NCBI RefSeq assembly: GCF_000717245.1
Contig: NZ_JNYQ01000004.1
Location: 496,001-560,000, forward strand
DNA from: Kitasatospora papulosa
Lineage (GTDB): Bacteria; Actinomycetota; Actinomycetes; Streptomycetales; Streptomycetaceae
Reading direction: 5' to 3'
Length of the DNA stretch: 64,000 nucleotides
Under the pieces are notes generated by a model. It was not told the DNA's origin. It saw nothing but the letters and a program-made list of their open reading frames with translations, and searched no databases. The translations under genes and the position numbers were made by a program. This document shows positions 1-8,651 of the stretch, one piece after another; position 1 is the stretch's first letter, and each line of letters opens with the position of its first letter.

Positions 1-279
1 GCACGGCGACGGCGGAAACGGGACGCGAAGGACGGGCCGGGGCGGCCCCGCCCGCCGGGCCCCGAAGCCGTACGCCCCGGAGCCACGCCCCTCCGCACCC
101 GGGAGCGGTGACGAGCGCTCGGCCCTCGCCACAGCACTCAAAGCGGAATCGGTCACATCCACTTCAATCACGCAAACAGTGTGCTTACGGTGCCACCGTC
201 GGACCTCCAGGTGTCGAGCACGTTGCACGAGTGTGACCCAGCACCCTCTTGCGGATTCCCGAACGACTGCCGCAGAGTG
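1..279. other. Non-coding region upstream of the sugar transporter
   Basis: No convincing gene is visible here. A short GC-rich stem (34-48, GGGCCG/CGGCCC with a 3-nt loop) may end an upstream gene outside the window. A 10-bp palindrome CGAGCGCTCG at 112-121 has the GAGCGCTC core seen in LacI-family sugar operators of Streptomyces such as CebR boxes, but its flanks do not match that consensus. It is only a weak operator candidate. Confidence 0.4.
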
Positions 280-308
280 ATGTATGCGCTTACAGGCAGC
301 GCATACAT
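280..308. promoter_or_regulatory. 11-bp perfect inverted repeat before the sugar-binding protein gene
   Basis: The arms ATGTATGCGCT (280-290) and AGCGCATACAT (298-308) are perfectly complementary around a 7-nt centre. The repeat ends 26 nt before the ATG at 335 and 12 nt before the AGGAGG ribosome-binding site (321-326). The position suits an operator for a local repressor, or an RNA hairpin in the leader. No regulator gene is present next to it within the window, so the binding protein is unknown. Confidence 0.55.
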
Positions 309-334
309 TCGGATTGCTCGAGGAGGAGCCCTCC

Positions 335-1582
335 ATGTCCCGCACCGCCAGAACCGCCTCCGCCGCCCTCACCGTGGCACTCGCCCTCGGCGTCTCCGCC
401 TGCGGAGGCTCGGGTGGTGACGACGTCGCCGCGGACGCGAAGCAGACGCTGACCGTCTGGGCCATGGGTGCCGAGGGCGAGAAGCTCGCGGAGGTGGCCG
501 AGGTGTACGAGAAGGCCAACCCCAACATCACCGTCAAGGTCACCCCGGTCGGCTGGGACGTCGCCCACCAGAAGCTCGTCTCCGCCGCGGCGGCCGGCAC
601 CATGCCGGACGTGGCCCAGATGGGCGGCAGTTACATGGGCGAGTTCGCCGAGCTCGGTGTCCTGGAGCCTGTCGACACGAAGACATTCGACAAGGGCGAC
701 TTCTTCCCCGCCGGCTGGAGCCAGGGCGAGGTGGACGGCACCGCGTACGGCGTCCCGTGGTACGTCGACACCCGGGTCCTCTACTACCGCACCGACCTCG
801 CGAAGAAGGCCGGAGTCGACAAGGCGCCCGCCGACTGGCAGGAGATGCGGTCCCTGGCGGCCGCGTACCAGGAGAAGGCCGGCACCAAGTGGGGCCTGTC
901 CATCCAGCCCAGCGGTCTGGACACGGTGCAGAACTTCTACCCCTTCCTCTACTCCGCGGGCGGCGCGATCCTCGACGACAAGGGCGAGGCCGTCATCGAC
1001 AGCCCCGAGGCCGTCACCGCGCTGAAGGAGTACGGCGCCTACTTCGAGAAGGGCCTGTCCGACAAGTCGGTGCAGCCCGGCTACGACGTCGTGAAGGACT
1101 TCGGCAACGGCCGCGTCCCGATGTTCTTCGGCGGCCCGTGGCACGTGACCCTGCTGGACGAGGGCCAGCCGCAGATCAAGGGCAAGTGGGCCGTGGCCCC
1201 CGTCCCGGCCGGCACGTCCTCGGTGTCGATGGCGGGCGGTTCCTCACTGGTCGTCTCCAAGGACAGCGAGCACAAGGCGGCGGCGACCGCGTTCATCGAG
1301 TACCTCACGGACACGGAGGGCCAGGCCGACTGGTACGAGCGCACCAAGGACCTCCCCGCGAACACGGCTGCGTGGGACTCCGGCAAGCTCGCCGACGACG
1401 CGAACCTCCAGGTCTTCAAGCAGCAGATGGACACCGCCAAGTCCTCACCCTCCACGGCGCGGCTGACGGAGATCACCGACAAGGTCGACCAGGCCATCGC
1501 GAAGGTGACGCAGGGCAAGGCCTCCGCCGAGGACGCGCTGAAGACCGCGCAGTCCGAGATCGAAGGCCTCGTGAAGCAGTAG
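335..1582 (+). CDS. Carbohydrate ABC transporter, substrate-binding lipoprotein
   Basis: A 415-aa extracellular solute-binding protein of the family 1 (MalE-like) type. It captures a sugar or oligosaccharide outside the membrane and hands it to the two permeases that follow. The N-terminus is a lipoprotein signal with lipobox VSAC (Cys23), so the mature protein should be lipid-anchored. The ATG at 335 is preferred over upstream in-frame starts because AGGAGG lies at 321-326. The stop is 2 nt from the next gene, showing an operon. No ATPase gene is in the cluster. Streptomyces sugar transporters of this type usually share the general ATPase MsiK, which I infer here. The substrate cannot be read from the sequence; downstream GH1 and GH144-like genes suggest a beta-glucan oligosaccharide. 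Confidence 0.9.
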   Translation: MSRTARTASAALTVALALGVSACGGSGGDDVAADAKQTLTVWAMGAEGEKLAEVAEVYEKANPNITVKVTPVGWDVAHQKLVSAAAAGTMPDVAQMGGSYMGEFAELGVLEPVDTKTFDKGDFFPAGWSQGEVDGTAYGVPWYVDTRVLYYRTDLAKKAGVDKAPADWQEMRSLAAAYQEKAGTKWGLSIQPSGLDTVQNFYPFLYSAGGAILDDKGEAVIDSPEAVTALKEYGAYFEKGLSDKSVQPGYDVVKDFGNGRVPMFFGGPWHVTLLDEGQPQIKGKWAVAPVPAGTSSVSMAGGSSLVVSKDSEHKAAATAFIEYLTDTEGQADWYERTKDLPANTAAWDSGKLADDANLQVFKQQMDTAKSSPSTARLTEITDKVDQAIAKVTQGKASAEDALKTAQSEIEGLVKQ

Positions 1583-1584
1583 CC

Positions 1585-2568
1585 ATGGGCACCACGACAT
1601 CCCAGGCCGCACGACCGGCCAAGGTGAAGGACGGCCCCGGGGCACTCCCGCCCCGGGCCGGAGCCGGACCGGGGCGCAGGAAGCGCTCGATGGGCGTACA
1701 GAACGCGGCGGGCTGGCTGTTCTCCATGCCCTTCCTCGTCCTGTTCACCGTCTTCATGGCGTTCCCGATCCTCGCGACGCTGCTGATGAGCTTCACGGAC
1801 TTCGGGCTGCGCAACGTGACGCGCCCCTGGGAAGCGAACTTCATCGGCTTCGAGAACTACACCGAGCTGTTCGGCGACGAGAAGTTCCTCAAGTCGCTCT
1901 TCAACACGGCGTACTTCGTGGTGGTGGGCGTCCCCCTGACGATCGCCCTCGGGCTGGTCGTGGCCGTACTGCTGAACAACGGCATCGACCGGGCACGGAC
2001 CTTCTTCCGCGTCGGCTTCTACGCCCCGGTGGTCACCACCATCGTGGCCGTGGCCGTGGTGTGGCGGTTCGTGCTGGACCCGAGCGACGGGCTGATCGCG
2101 GGCCTCTTCTCCGAAGTGGGCCTCACCGCACCGGACTTCCTCGGTTCCGAGACGCTGGCGATGCCCTCGATGATCGCGATGGCGGTCTGGCGCAACGTCG
2201 GTACGGTCATGGTGCTCTTCATCGCGGGCCTTCAGGCCATTCCCACCGAGGTCCGTGAGGCCGCGCGGCTCGACGGCGCCGGAGTGTGGCAGGAGTTCCG
2301 GGGGATCACGGTGCCGCTGCTGCGGCCGACACTCCTCTACGCCACGGTGATCACCACCATCGGCTACCTCAACGTCTTCGAGGAGCCGTTCGTGATGACG
2401 CAGGGCGGCCCCTCCGACTCCACGCTCACCGTGTCGCTGAACATGTACCGCGAGGGCTTCAACTTCTTCCACATGGGCTATGCGAGCGCCATGGCGTATG
2501 TGCTCTTCGTGGTGATCATGGGCATCACGGTGCTGCAGCTCCGACTGCTGAAGGACAACACCAAATGA
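1585..2568 (+). CDS. Carbohydrate ABC transporter permease (MalF-type)
   Basis: A 327-aa integral membrane permease. After a basic, proline-rich N-terminus of about 45 residues, six hydrophobic segments are visible, starting at WLFSMPFLVLFTVF. The EAA loop that contacts the ATPase is seen as EAARLDGAGVWQEF in the second half. It pairs with the next gene to form the channel for the sugar bound by the upstream lipoprotein. The ATG at 1585 follows the previous stop by 2 nt, so translation is probably coupled. The stop overlaps the next start in an ATGA arrangement. Confidence 0.92.
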   Translation: MGTTTSQAARPAKVKDGPGALPPRAGAGPGRRKRSMGVQNAAGWLFSMPFLVLFTVFMAFPILATLLMSFTDFGLRNVTRPWEANFIGFENYTELFGDEKFLKSLFNTAYFVVVGVPLTIALGLVVAVLLNNGIDRARTFFRVGFYAPVVTTIVAVAVVWRFVLDPSDGLIAGLFSEVGLTAPDFLGSETLAMPSMIAMAVWRNVGTVMVLFIAGLQAIPTEVREAARLDGAGVWQEFRGITVPLLRPTLLYATVITTIGYLNVFEEPFVMTQGGPSDSTLTVSLNMYREGFNFFHMGYASAMAYVLFVVIMGITVLQLRLLKDNTK

Positions 2569-3434
2569 CCGTCGGCCAGGCACCCGCGCGTACGGCCCCC
2601 ACGGGCAGGTCCCGGAACCTGAGGCGTCCTCTGGTCTACGTCCTGCTCTCCCTGGGCCTGCTGATCATGTCGGCGCCGTTCCTCTGGATGGCTCTCTCGT
2701 CCTTCAAGACGACGAGCGAACTCTCGGCCAGTCCCCCGGTGTGGATCCCCACCGAGTGGACCCTGGAGAACTTCCGGCAGCTGCTCGACAAGCTGGACCT
2801 GCCGCTCCACTTCATGAACTCCGTGATCGTGGCGGTGCTGGTCACCGTCTCGAACCTGGTGTTCTGCTCGATGCTCGGCTACGCCCTGGCCAAGCTGAGG
2901 TTCGTCGGGCGGAACAAGATCTTCGGTGTGGTCCTCGGCGCCCTCATGGTGCCCGGGAACCTGATGCTGCTGCCGCTGTTCGTGCTGATGAGCAAGCTGA
3001 AGCTGATCGACTCGTACGCCGGTCTGGTGCTGCCCTTCGCGGCGGGGGCGTTCGGTGTCTTCCTGATGCGCCAGTTCATGCAGTCGATCCCGGACGAGCT
3101 GCTGGAGGCGGCCCGGATGGACGGCGCCGGTGAGTGGTACATCTTCTGGCGGATCGTCATGCCGCTGGTGAAGCCCGCCCTCGCGACGCTCTCGATCTTC
3201 ACGTTCCTCGGTTCCTGGAACAACTTCGTCTGGCCGCTGATCGCGACCAACGACCCGGACAAGTACACGCTGCCGGTCGCCCTGGCCACGTTCGCCACCG
3301 ACCCCAACAAGGCCGGCGGCTCCAACGGCATGCTGATGGCCGGAGCGTTCCTGGTCGTGCTGCCGGTGCTGGTCCTCTTCATCGCCCTGCAGCGGCACTT
3401 CACCCAGGGCATCGCCACGGCGGGCATGAAGTAG
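2565..3434 (+). CDS. Carbohydrate ABC transporter permease (MalG-type)
   Basis: A 289-aa second permease subunit with about six membrane segments, beginning with LVYVLLSLGLLIMSAPFLWM. The EAA motif is EAARMDGAGEWYIFWRIVMP, the typical MalG-class sequence. The ATG overlaps the stop of the MalF-type gene (ATGA at 2565-2568), so the two subunits are co-translated. About 80 nt separate it from the beta-glucosidase gene, consistent with one operon for uptake and intracellular hydrolysis. Confidence 0.92.
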   Translation: MTVGQAPARTAPTGRSRNLRRPLVYVLLSLGLLIMSAPFLWMALSSFKTTSELSASPPVWIPTEWTLENFRQLLDKLDLPLHFMNSVIVAVLVTVSNLVFCSMLGYALAKLRFVGRNKIFGVVLGALMVPGNLMLLPLFVLMSKLKLIDSYAGLVLPFAAGAFGVFLMRQFMQSIPDELLEAARMDGAGEWYIFWRIVMPLVKPALATLSIFTFLGSWNNFVWPLIATNDPDKYTLPVALATFATDPNKAGGSNGMLMAGAFLVVLPVLVLFIALQRHFTQGIATAGMK

Positions 3435-3514
3435 CCCGCCCGCCCCACGTACGCACACGAGGCCGCACCCCACCTCGCGGCCACGCCCCTTCACGCACAG
3501 AAAGACACTCCGCG

Positions 3515-4717
3515 ATGACGCACGCCCCTGTCCCGTTCCCCGAAGGCTTCCTGTGGGGGGCCTCCACGGCCGCCCACCAGATCGAGGGCAACAACACCGA
3601 CAGCGACTGGTGGGTCAAGGAGCACTCCACCGGCACCCACATCCAGGAGCCCAGCCTGGACGCCTGCGACAGCTACCACCGCTGGCCCGAGGACATGGAC
3701 CTGCTGGCGTCCCTCGGCTTCACCGACTACCGCTTCTCCGTCGAGTGGGCGCGGATCGAGCCCCTGGAGGGGCACTTCTCCCGGGCGGAGATCGCCCACT
3801 ACCGCCGCATGGTCGAGGGCGCGATCGCCCGCGGCCTGCGTCCGATGGTGACCCTCCACCACTTCACCGTGCCGCAGTGGTTCGAGGCACGCGGCGGCTG
3901 GACGGCCGACGGCGCCGTCGAGCTGTTCGCCCGGTACGTCGCCGCCTGCGCCCCGGTGATCTCCGAGGGCGTGAGCCACGTCTGCACCATCAACGAGCCG
4001 AACATGATCGCCGTGATGGCGGGCCAGGCGAAGCGCGGCGACATCGGCTTCCCGCCCGCAGGGCTGCCCACCCCGGACGACGAGACCACGCGGGCCGTCA
4101 TCGCCGCGCACCACGCGGCCGTGAAGGAGGTCAGGGCGCTCGACGCGGGCATCCAGGTCGGCTGGACCATCGCCAACCAGGTCTACCAGGCGCGTCCGGG
4201 CGCCGAGGACGTCACCGCCGCCTACCGCCACCCGCGCGAGGACGTCTTCATCGAGGCCGCACGCGGCGACGACTGGATCGGCGTGCAGTCCTACACCCGT
4301 ACGGAGATCGGCCCCGACGGCCCCGTCCCCGCGTCCGGTGACGTCGAGCGCACGCTGACGCAGTGGGAGTACTACCCGGCCGCGGTCGGGCACGCCCTGC
4401 GTCACACCGCCGAGGTCGCCGGCGCCGGCATGCCGCTGATCGTCACGGAGAACGGCATCGCCACCTCCGACGACACCCGCCGCGTCGCCTACTACACGGG
4501 CGCACTGAACGAGGTGGCCTCGGCGATCGAGGACGGACTGAACGTCCAGGGCTACCTGGCGTGGAGCGCCCTGGACAACTACGAGTGGGGCTCGTTCGCC
4601 CCGACCTTCGGTCTGATCGGCGTGAACTGGGAGACGTTCGAGCGGACCGCGCGTCCCTCGGCGAAGTGGCTGGGCTCCCTCGGCCGCTCCCGCGAGCTGC
4701 CCCGCACCGCCGGCTGA
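3515..4717 (+). CDS. GH1 beta-glucosidase/beta-glycosidase
   Basis: A 400-aa glycoside hydrolase family 1 enzyme, slightly short for the family. The N-terminal signature FPEGFLWGASTAAHQIEG is present. The acid/base glutamate is in TINEP (Glu161) and the nucleophile in VTENG (Glu312). There is no signal peptide, so it works in the cytoplasm on imported oligosaccharides and releases monosaccharide by a retaining mechanism. It follows the transporter permeases on the same strand and is followed by a strong 15-bp hairpin, so it is probably the last gene of the transporter operon. Family membership is certain; the exact linkage hydrolysed is not. Confidence 0.92.
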   Translation: MTHAPVPFPEGFLWGASTAAHQIEGNNTDSDWWVKEHSTGTHIQEPSLDACDSYHRWPEDMDLLASLGFTDYRFSVEWARIEPLEGHFSRAEIAHYRRMVEGAIARGLRPMVTLHHFTVPQWFEARGGWTADGAVELFARYVAACAPVISEGVSHVCTINEPNMIAVMAGQAKRGDIGFPPAGLPTPDDETTRAVIAAHHAAVKEVRALDAGIQVGWTIANQVYQARPGAEDVTAAYRHPREDVFIEAARGDDWIGVQSYTRTEIGPDGPVPASGDVERTLTQWEYYPAAVGHALRHTAEVAGAGMPLIVTENGIATSDDTRRVAYYTGALNEVASAIEDGLNVQGYLAWSALDNYEWGSFAPTFGLIGVNWETFERTARPSAKWLGSLGRSRELPRTAG

Positions 4718-4761
4718 GACCGGCCCCCAGGACCGGGACCCACCTGACGGGTCCCTCCGGT

Positions 4762-4799
4762 GCGGGAGCCGTCGCCACCTGACGGGCGACGGCTCCCGC
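4762..4799 (+). terminator. Hairpin terminator after the GH1 gene
   Basis: Perfect 15-bp arms at 4762-4776 and 4785-4799 enclose an 8-nt loop. There is no clear T-run, as is common in Streptomyces. It separates the transporter-GH1 operon from the GH144-like gene, which may therefore have its own promoter or be reached by read-through. Confidence 0.75.
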
Positions 4800-4872
4800 G
4801 CCCTCCCGCCCGGACACGTCCGGGCCCCCGTTCGCCATGGCAGTCGATGACTCTTCCCCCGAGAGGTATCCG

Positions 4873-6339
4873 ATGGACCGTCGCACGTTTCTCACCGCTG
4901 CCGGGACCGGGGCCGCCGCCCTGTCCCTCGGCGCCCTCACCGCTCCGCAGGCCGTCGCGGCGCCCGCGGGCCCCGCCGACGAGGCACAGCTCCTGGCCTG
5001 GTTCCGTGACACCTACCGCTCGATCGAGGCGATGACGACCGGCTTCGGTCTCACCGCCGACAAGATCGACGTCAGCGGCGCCTCGCCCGTCGTCTCCCCT
5101 CAGACCTCGCCCACCAACATCGGCTGCGGCCTCTGGTCGGCGGTGGCCGCGGCGGGGCTCGGCGTGACGAGCGGGGCCGCGATGCTCCGCACGCTGGAGC
5201 GGACCGTCTCCGCCGTGGAGAAGCTGGAGCGCCACCACGGCTTCTGGCTCAACTGGTACGACGCCCACGACGGATCCGTGCTGACCGAGTGGCCCGGCAC
5301 CGGGGATCCCGTACGCCCGTTCCTCTCCTCGGTGGACAACGCCTGGCTGGTCACCGGGCTGCGGATCGCCGCCGACGCGGCGCCGTCGCTCCGCCCCCGC
5401 ATCGGGCGGATCCTCTCCACCGCCGACTGGTCGTACTACTACACCCCGTACGACCCGTCCGACCCCGTGGCCGGCCCGGGACAGCTGCGCGGCGGCTTCT
5501 GGACGGACACCGGGGAGCCCACGGCCCATCATTACGGCGCCCTCAACACCGAGCCCCGCATGGCCAGTTATCTCGGCATCGCGGACGGTTCCCTGCCGCC
5601 CGAGCACTACTGGCACCTGCTGCGCACGATGCTCCCCGAGCACGAGCAGGAGCAGCGCCCGCAGGGCGCGTACGCCGTGTCGGACGGCGTACGGGTCTGG
5701 CAGGGGCACTACACCCACGGCGGGCGGAAGATCGTTCCCACCTGGGGCGGCTCGATGTTCGAGGCGCTGATGGTGCCGCTGTTCGTGCCCGAGCCCGAGT
5801 GGTCACCGCGTTCCTGGGGCCTCAACCACCGGCGCTACGTCCGCAGTCAGATCGAGCACGGGCTGCGGGAGGCGGAGTACGGCTACTGGGGCTTCTCCCC
5901 CGCGAACGTCCCCGACGGCGGCTACCAGGAGTACGGCGTCGACGCCCTGGGCATGCAGGTCGACGGCTACGCGTCCAACACCGACCGCACGTACACCACG
6001 GACGGCGCCCCGCTGCCGGACCCCTCGGCCTTCACCCACGGGGTGGTCACGCCGCACGCCTCGTTCCTCGCGCTGCCGTACGCACGCGGGGAGGCGCTGG
6101 CCAACCTGCGGGCCCTGGAACGTGACTTCGGCGCGTACCACGAGGGCTACGGCTTCCGGGACTCCGTCGACGTGGGCACCGGGCGCGTCAGCGACTTCAT
6201 GCTGGCGCTCGATCAAGGCATGATCACCGCGGCGCTGGCCCAGGCCCTGCGGCCCGGTCTGCTGCAGCGGCCGTTCCGGACGGGTGGTTTCCGTTCGCGG
6301 GTGCGCCCGCTGCTGGCCGCGGAACGCTTCAGCATCTGA
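4873..6339 (+). CDS. Secreted GH144-like (PF10091 glycoamylase-fold) glycosidase
   Basis: A 488-aa protein with a Tat signal (MDRRTFLTAA, hydrophobic stretch, AVA-A near residue 30). The body matches the PF10091 family, whose characterised GH144 members are endo-beta-1,2-glucanases. Visible hallmarks are SSVDNAWLVTGL (152-163), WGGSMFEALM (291-300), TPHASFLALPYA (393-404) and the C-terminal LALDQGMITAAL (444-455). The start at 4873 is chosen for the Tat motif and the GAGAGG at 4861-4866. Together with the ABC importer and GH1 enzyme it suggests outside cleavage of a glucan, import of fragments and inside hydrolysis. The beta-1,2 linkage is inferred from the family only. Confidence 0.75.
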   Translation: MDRRTFLTAAGTGAAALSLGALTAPQAVAAPAGPADEAQLLAWFRDTYRSIEAMTTGFGLTADKIDVSGASPVVSPQTSPTNIGCGLWSAVAAAGLGVTSGAAMLRTLERTVSAVEKLERHHGFWLNWYDAHDGSVLTEWPGTGDPVRPFLSSVDNAWLVTGLRIAADAAPSLRPRIGRILSTADWSYYYTPYDPSDPVAGPGQLRGGFWTDTGEPTAHHYGALNTEPRMASYLGIADGSLPPEHYWHLLRTMLPEHEQEQRPQGAYAVSDGVRVWQGHYTHGGRKIVPTWGGSMFEALMVPLFVPEPEWSPRSWGLNHRRYVRSQIEHGLREAEYGYWGFSPANVPDGGYQEYGVDALGMQVDGYASNTDRTYTTDGAPLPDPSAFTHGVVTPHASFLALPYARGEALANLRALERDFGAYHEGYGFRDSVDVGTGRVSDFMLALDQGMITAALAQALRPGLLQRPFRTGGFRSRVRPLLAAERFSI

Positions 6340-6348
6340 GCCGCCGGA

Positions 6349-6380
6349 GGGCCGCCCCGGACCCGGCTCCCGGGCGGCCC
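6349..6380 (+). terminator. Hairpin terminator after the GH144-like gene
   Basis: GGGCCGCCC (6349-6357) pairs with GGGCGGCCC (6372-6380) a few bases after the stop codon. Confidence 0.6.
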
Positions 6381-6458
6381 CCGCCCGCCGGGCCGGGACA
6401 TTTGAGGGCGGGACCCGCCGGGTCGCGGGGGCCAGGGGGCGGACATAGCCTCCCAGAT

Positions 6459-8573
6459 GTGACGCCGCCTGCGAGCCGCCCCGGGACGTCCCGGTTTCCG
6501 GTACCCGGCAGGATCCTCGTCGCCGTCCTGACGGCGGCGCTCTGGATGGTCCTGCCGGGCGCCCCGGACGCCCGCGCCACGGACCCCGTCCCGCTCTCCC
6601 GCGGGGGACAGATCACCGACAGGGTGGGAGCGCTCGGCGACCGCGAGCCACAGACCGAGGCTGCACTCGATCATCTGTTCGATACCCAACGCGTGCAGCT
6701 GTTCGTGGTGTACGTCCGTGACTTCTCCGGCCGTGACGCCCGGACCTGGGCCGACGAGACCGCGAACCGCAACGGCCTGGGCCAGGAGGACGTGCTGCTG
6801 GCCGTGGCCACGCACGACCGGCGGTACGCGTACTCCGTCGACCAGGGGTCTCGCCTCACCGACGCCCAGCTCCGGGACGTGGCGAACACGGCGATCGAGC
6901 CGGCCCTCCGGCAGAACGACTGGGCGGGAGCCGCGATCGGCGCCGCCGACGGATACGCCGCGGTGCTCGCCGGCGACCCCGTCACGGCCCCTGCCGTCAC
7001 CCCGGGGGCCGCGGACCCCGGGGGCGGCTCCTCCGGCTCCGGCACCTCGGCGAACCTGATCGTGCCCTTGGCCGTCCTCGCCGTCGCGCTGGCCGTCGCC
7101 GCCTTCGCCTTCGCCCGACGAAGACGGCGTACGAGCAGCCGGACGACGCCCGCGGCCGGCGGCTGGGGCGGGACCGGGGCGGCGGACGCGCCGCAGGTCC
7201 CGCTGCCGGAGCTCGACGCACGGGCGAAGGAGGACCTGGTCGACACGGACGACGCCGTGCGCACCAGCGACGAGGAGCTCGGCTTCGCCACCGCCCAGTT
7301 CGGCGAGGAGGCCGCCGCGCCGTTCGCCGAGGCCGTCGGGTACGCCAGGACGGAGCTGACCGCGGCCTTCCGGCTGAGGCAGCAACTGGACGACGCCTTC
7401 CCCGAGGACGACGCGACGCGCCGCCGCATGCTCGACGAGATCATCAGCCGCTGCGCCGACGCCAACGGCCGCCTCGACGCCGTGTCCGAGGACTTCGACC
7501 GGCTGCGCGCCCTCGAACGGAACGCCCCGCACGCCGTGGCCGGGGCCGAGGCCGCGTTCCGCGACCTGGCCGCACGCGTCTCGGCCTCGGAGACGGCGCT
7601 CGGCGCGATGCGGGAGCGGTACGCCGGGTCGGCGGCGGCCCCGGCGGCCGAGAACGTCGAGCAGGCGAAGGACCGCCTCGCCTTCGCCACCACCGCCCTC
7701 GACGAAGCGCGCCGGGCCGTGGACGGCGGGGACGACGCCCGGGCGGCGGTGTACGTCCGTGCCGCCGAGGGAGCGATCAAGCAGGTGTCCACCCTGGTGG
7801 ACGGCGTCGGCCGGCGTGCCGGGGAGCTGGCCGAGGCCGCGGAGAAGCTGCCGGGCGCGCTCACCGCCACCGAGACGGACCTGGCCGACGCCGGTGGGCT
7901 GCTCGCAGGCACCCCGGAGGGGGTGCCGACCGCGGACCTGCGGGGCCGGGTGGCCCGCGCCGAGGCCGTGGTCCGCGAGGTCCGGGGCGAACTCGGCGCC
8001 GGACCGTACGACCCCGTCGACGCGTTGCGCAGGGTCGAGGAGGCCGACGCGGCGCTGGACGAGGCGCTGGCCGGCGCTCGCGAGCAGGAGCGGGGCGGCC
8101 TGCGGGCGCGTTCGCTCCTGGACCGGGCGATGCTCACCGCCCGGTCGTCCGTCGGCGCCGCGGCCGACTACATCGGCACCCACCGGGGTGCGGTCGGCAG
8201 CCAGGCGCGGACCCGCCTCGCCGAGGCGCAGCGCAGGTGGGAGCGGGCCGGTGAGCTGACGGCGGCGGACGACCCGCAGGGTGCCCTGGCCGAGGCGAGG
8301 CAGGCGGACGCGCTGGCCGCGCGGGCACGGAGCCTGGCCGAGCAGGACGTACGCGACTACCACGACCGGAACGACGTCGGCGGTCCGCGCGGCGGGGGCG
8401 GGGCGGGCGGTGCCGTGCTGGGCGGCATCCTCCTCGGCGGGTTGCTGGGCGGCGGACGGGGAGGCGGGTTCGGCGGCGGGTTCGGCGGTTCCGGCGGCGC
8501 GTTCGGCGGCGGCCCGGGCAGTTTCGGCGGCGGGGGGACCCGGGGCCGGCGCGGTGGGGGCGGCCGCTTCTGA
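6459..8573 (+). CDS. TPM-domain membrane protein with long helical and Gly-rich tail
   Basis: A 704-aa protein starting at GTG 6459. The N-terminus is a signal or anchor (VAVLTAALWMVLPG, about 23-36). Residues of about 50-165 form a TPM domain (TLP18.3/Psb32/MOLO-1 type), seen in TDRVGAL, the QLFVVYVRDFSG strand and the LLAVATHDRRYAYSVD segment. A transmembrane helix follows at about 197-220, then a long Ala/Glu-rich helical cytoplasmic region, and finally a tail of glycine repeats. Proteins of this architecture lie beside PspA genes in many actinobacteria, as here (PspA starts 79 nt downstream), which suggests a membrane-maintenance role. The biochemical activity is unknown. Confidence 0.8.
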   Translation: MTPPASRPGTSRFPVPGRILVAVLTAALWMVLPGAPDARATDPVPLSRGGQITDRVGALGDREPQTEAALDHLFDTQRVQLFVVYVRDFSGRDARTWADETANRNGLGQEDVLLAVATHDRRYAYSVDQGSRLTDAQLRDVANTAIEPALRQNDWAGAAIGAADGYAAVLAGDPVTAPAVTPGAADPGGGSSGSGTSANLIVPLAVLAVALAVAAFAFARRRRRTSSRTTPAAGGWGGTGAADAPQVPLPELDARAKEDLVDTDDAVRTSDEELGFATAQFGEEAAAPFAEAVGYARTELTAAFRLRQQLDDAFPEDDATRRRMLDEIISRCADANGRLDAVSEDFDRLRALERNAPHAVAGAEAAFRDLAARVSASETALGAMRERYAGSAAAPAAENVEQAKDRLAFATTALDEARRAVDGGDDARAAVYVRAAEGAIKQVSTLVDGVGRRAGELAEAAEKLPGALTATETDLADAGGLLAGTPEGVPTADLRGRVARAEAVVREVRGELGAGPYDPVDALRRVEEADAALDEALAGAREQERGGLRARSLLDRAMLTARSSVGAAADYIGTHRGAVGSQARTRLAEAQRRWERAGELTAADDPQGALAEARQADALAARARSLAEQDVRDYHDRNDVGGPRGGGGAGGAVLGGILLGGLLGGGRGGGFGGGFGGSGGAFGGGPGSFGGGGTRGRRGGGGRF

Positions 8574-8575
8574 CA

Positions 8576-8617
8576 GCGACACGGGCTCGGCGACACGGGC
8601 TCGGCGACACGGGGCTT
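8576..8617. repeat. Three tandem 14-bp repeats before pspA
   Basis: The unit GCGACACGGGCTCG occurs at 8576-8589 and 8590-8603, with a degenerate third copy at 8604-8617. It lies between the TPM stop and the pspA ribosome-binding site. Its role is unknown; it may be simple repeat expansion. Confidence 0.6.
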
Positions 8618-8651
8618 TCTTACGACGAGATCTCGCACAAGGAGAGGTGCC

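Noticed and set aside
335..4717. Naming the transporter and glucosidase cebEFG-bglC
   Set aside because: The order is similar, but no CebR gene or matching 14-bp CebR box is visible and a GH144-like enzyme follows, so the substrate is left open.
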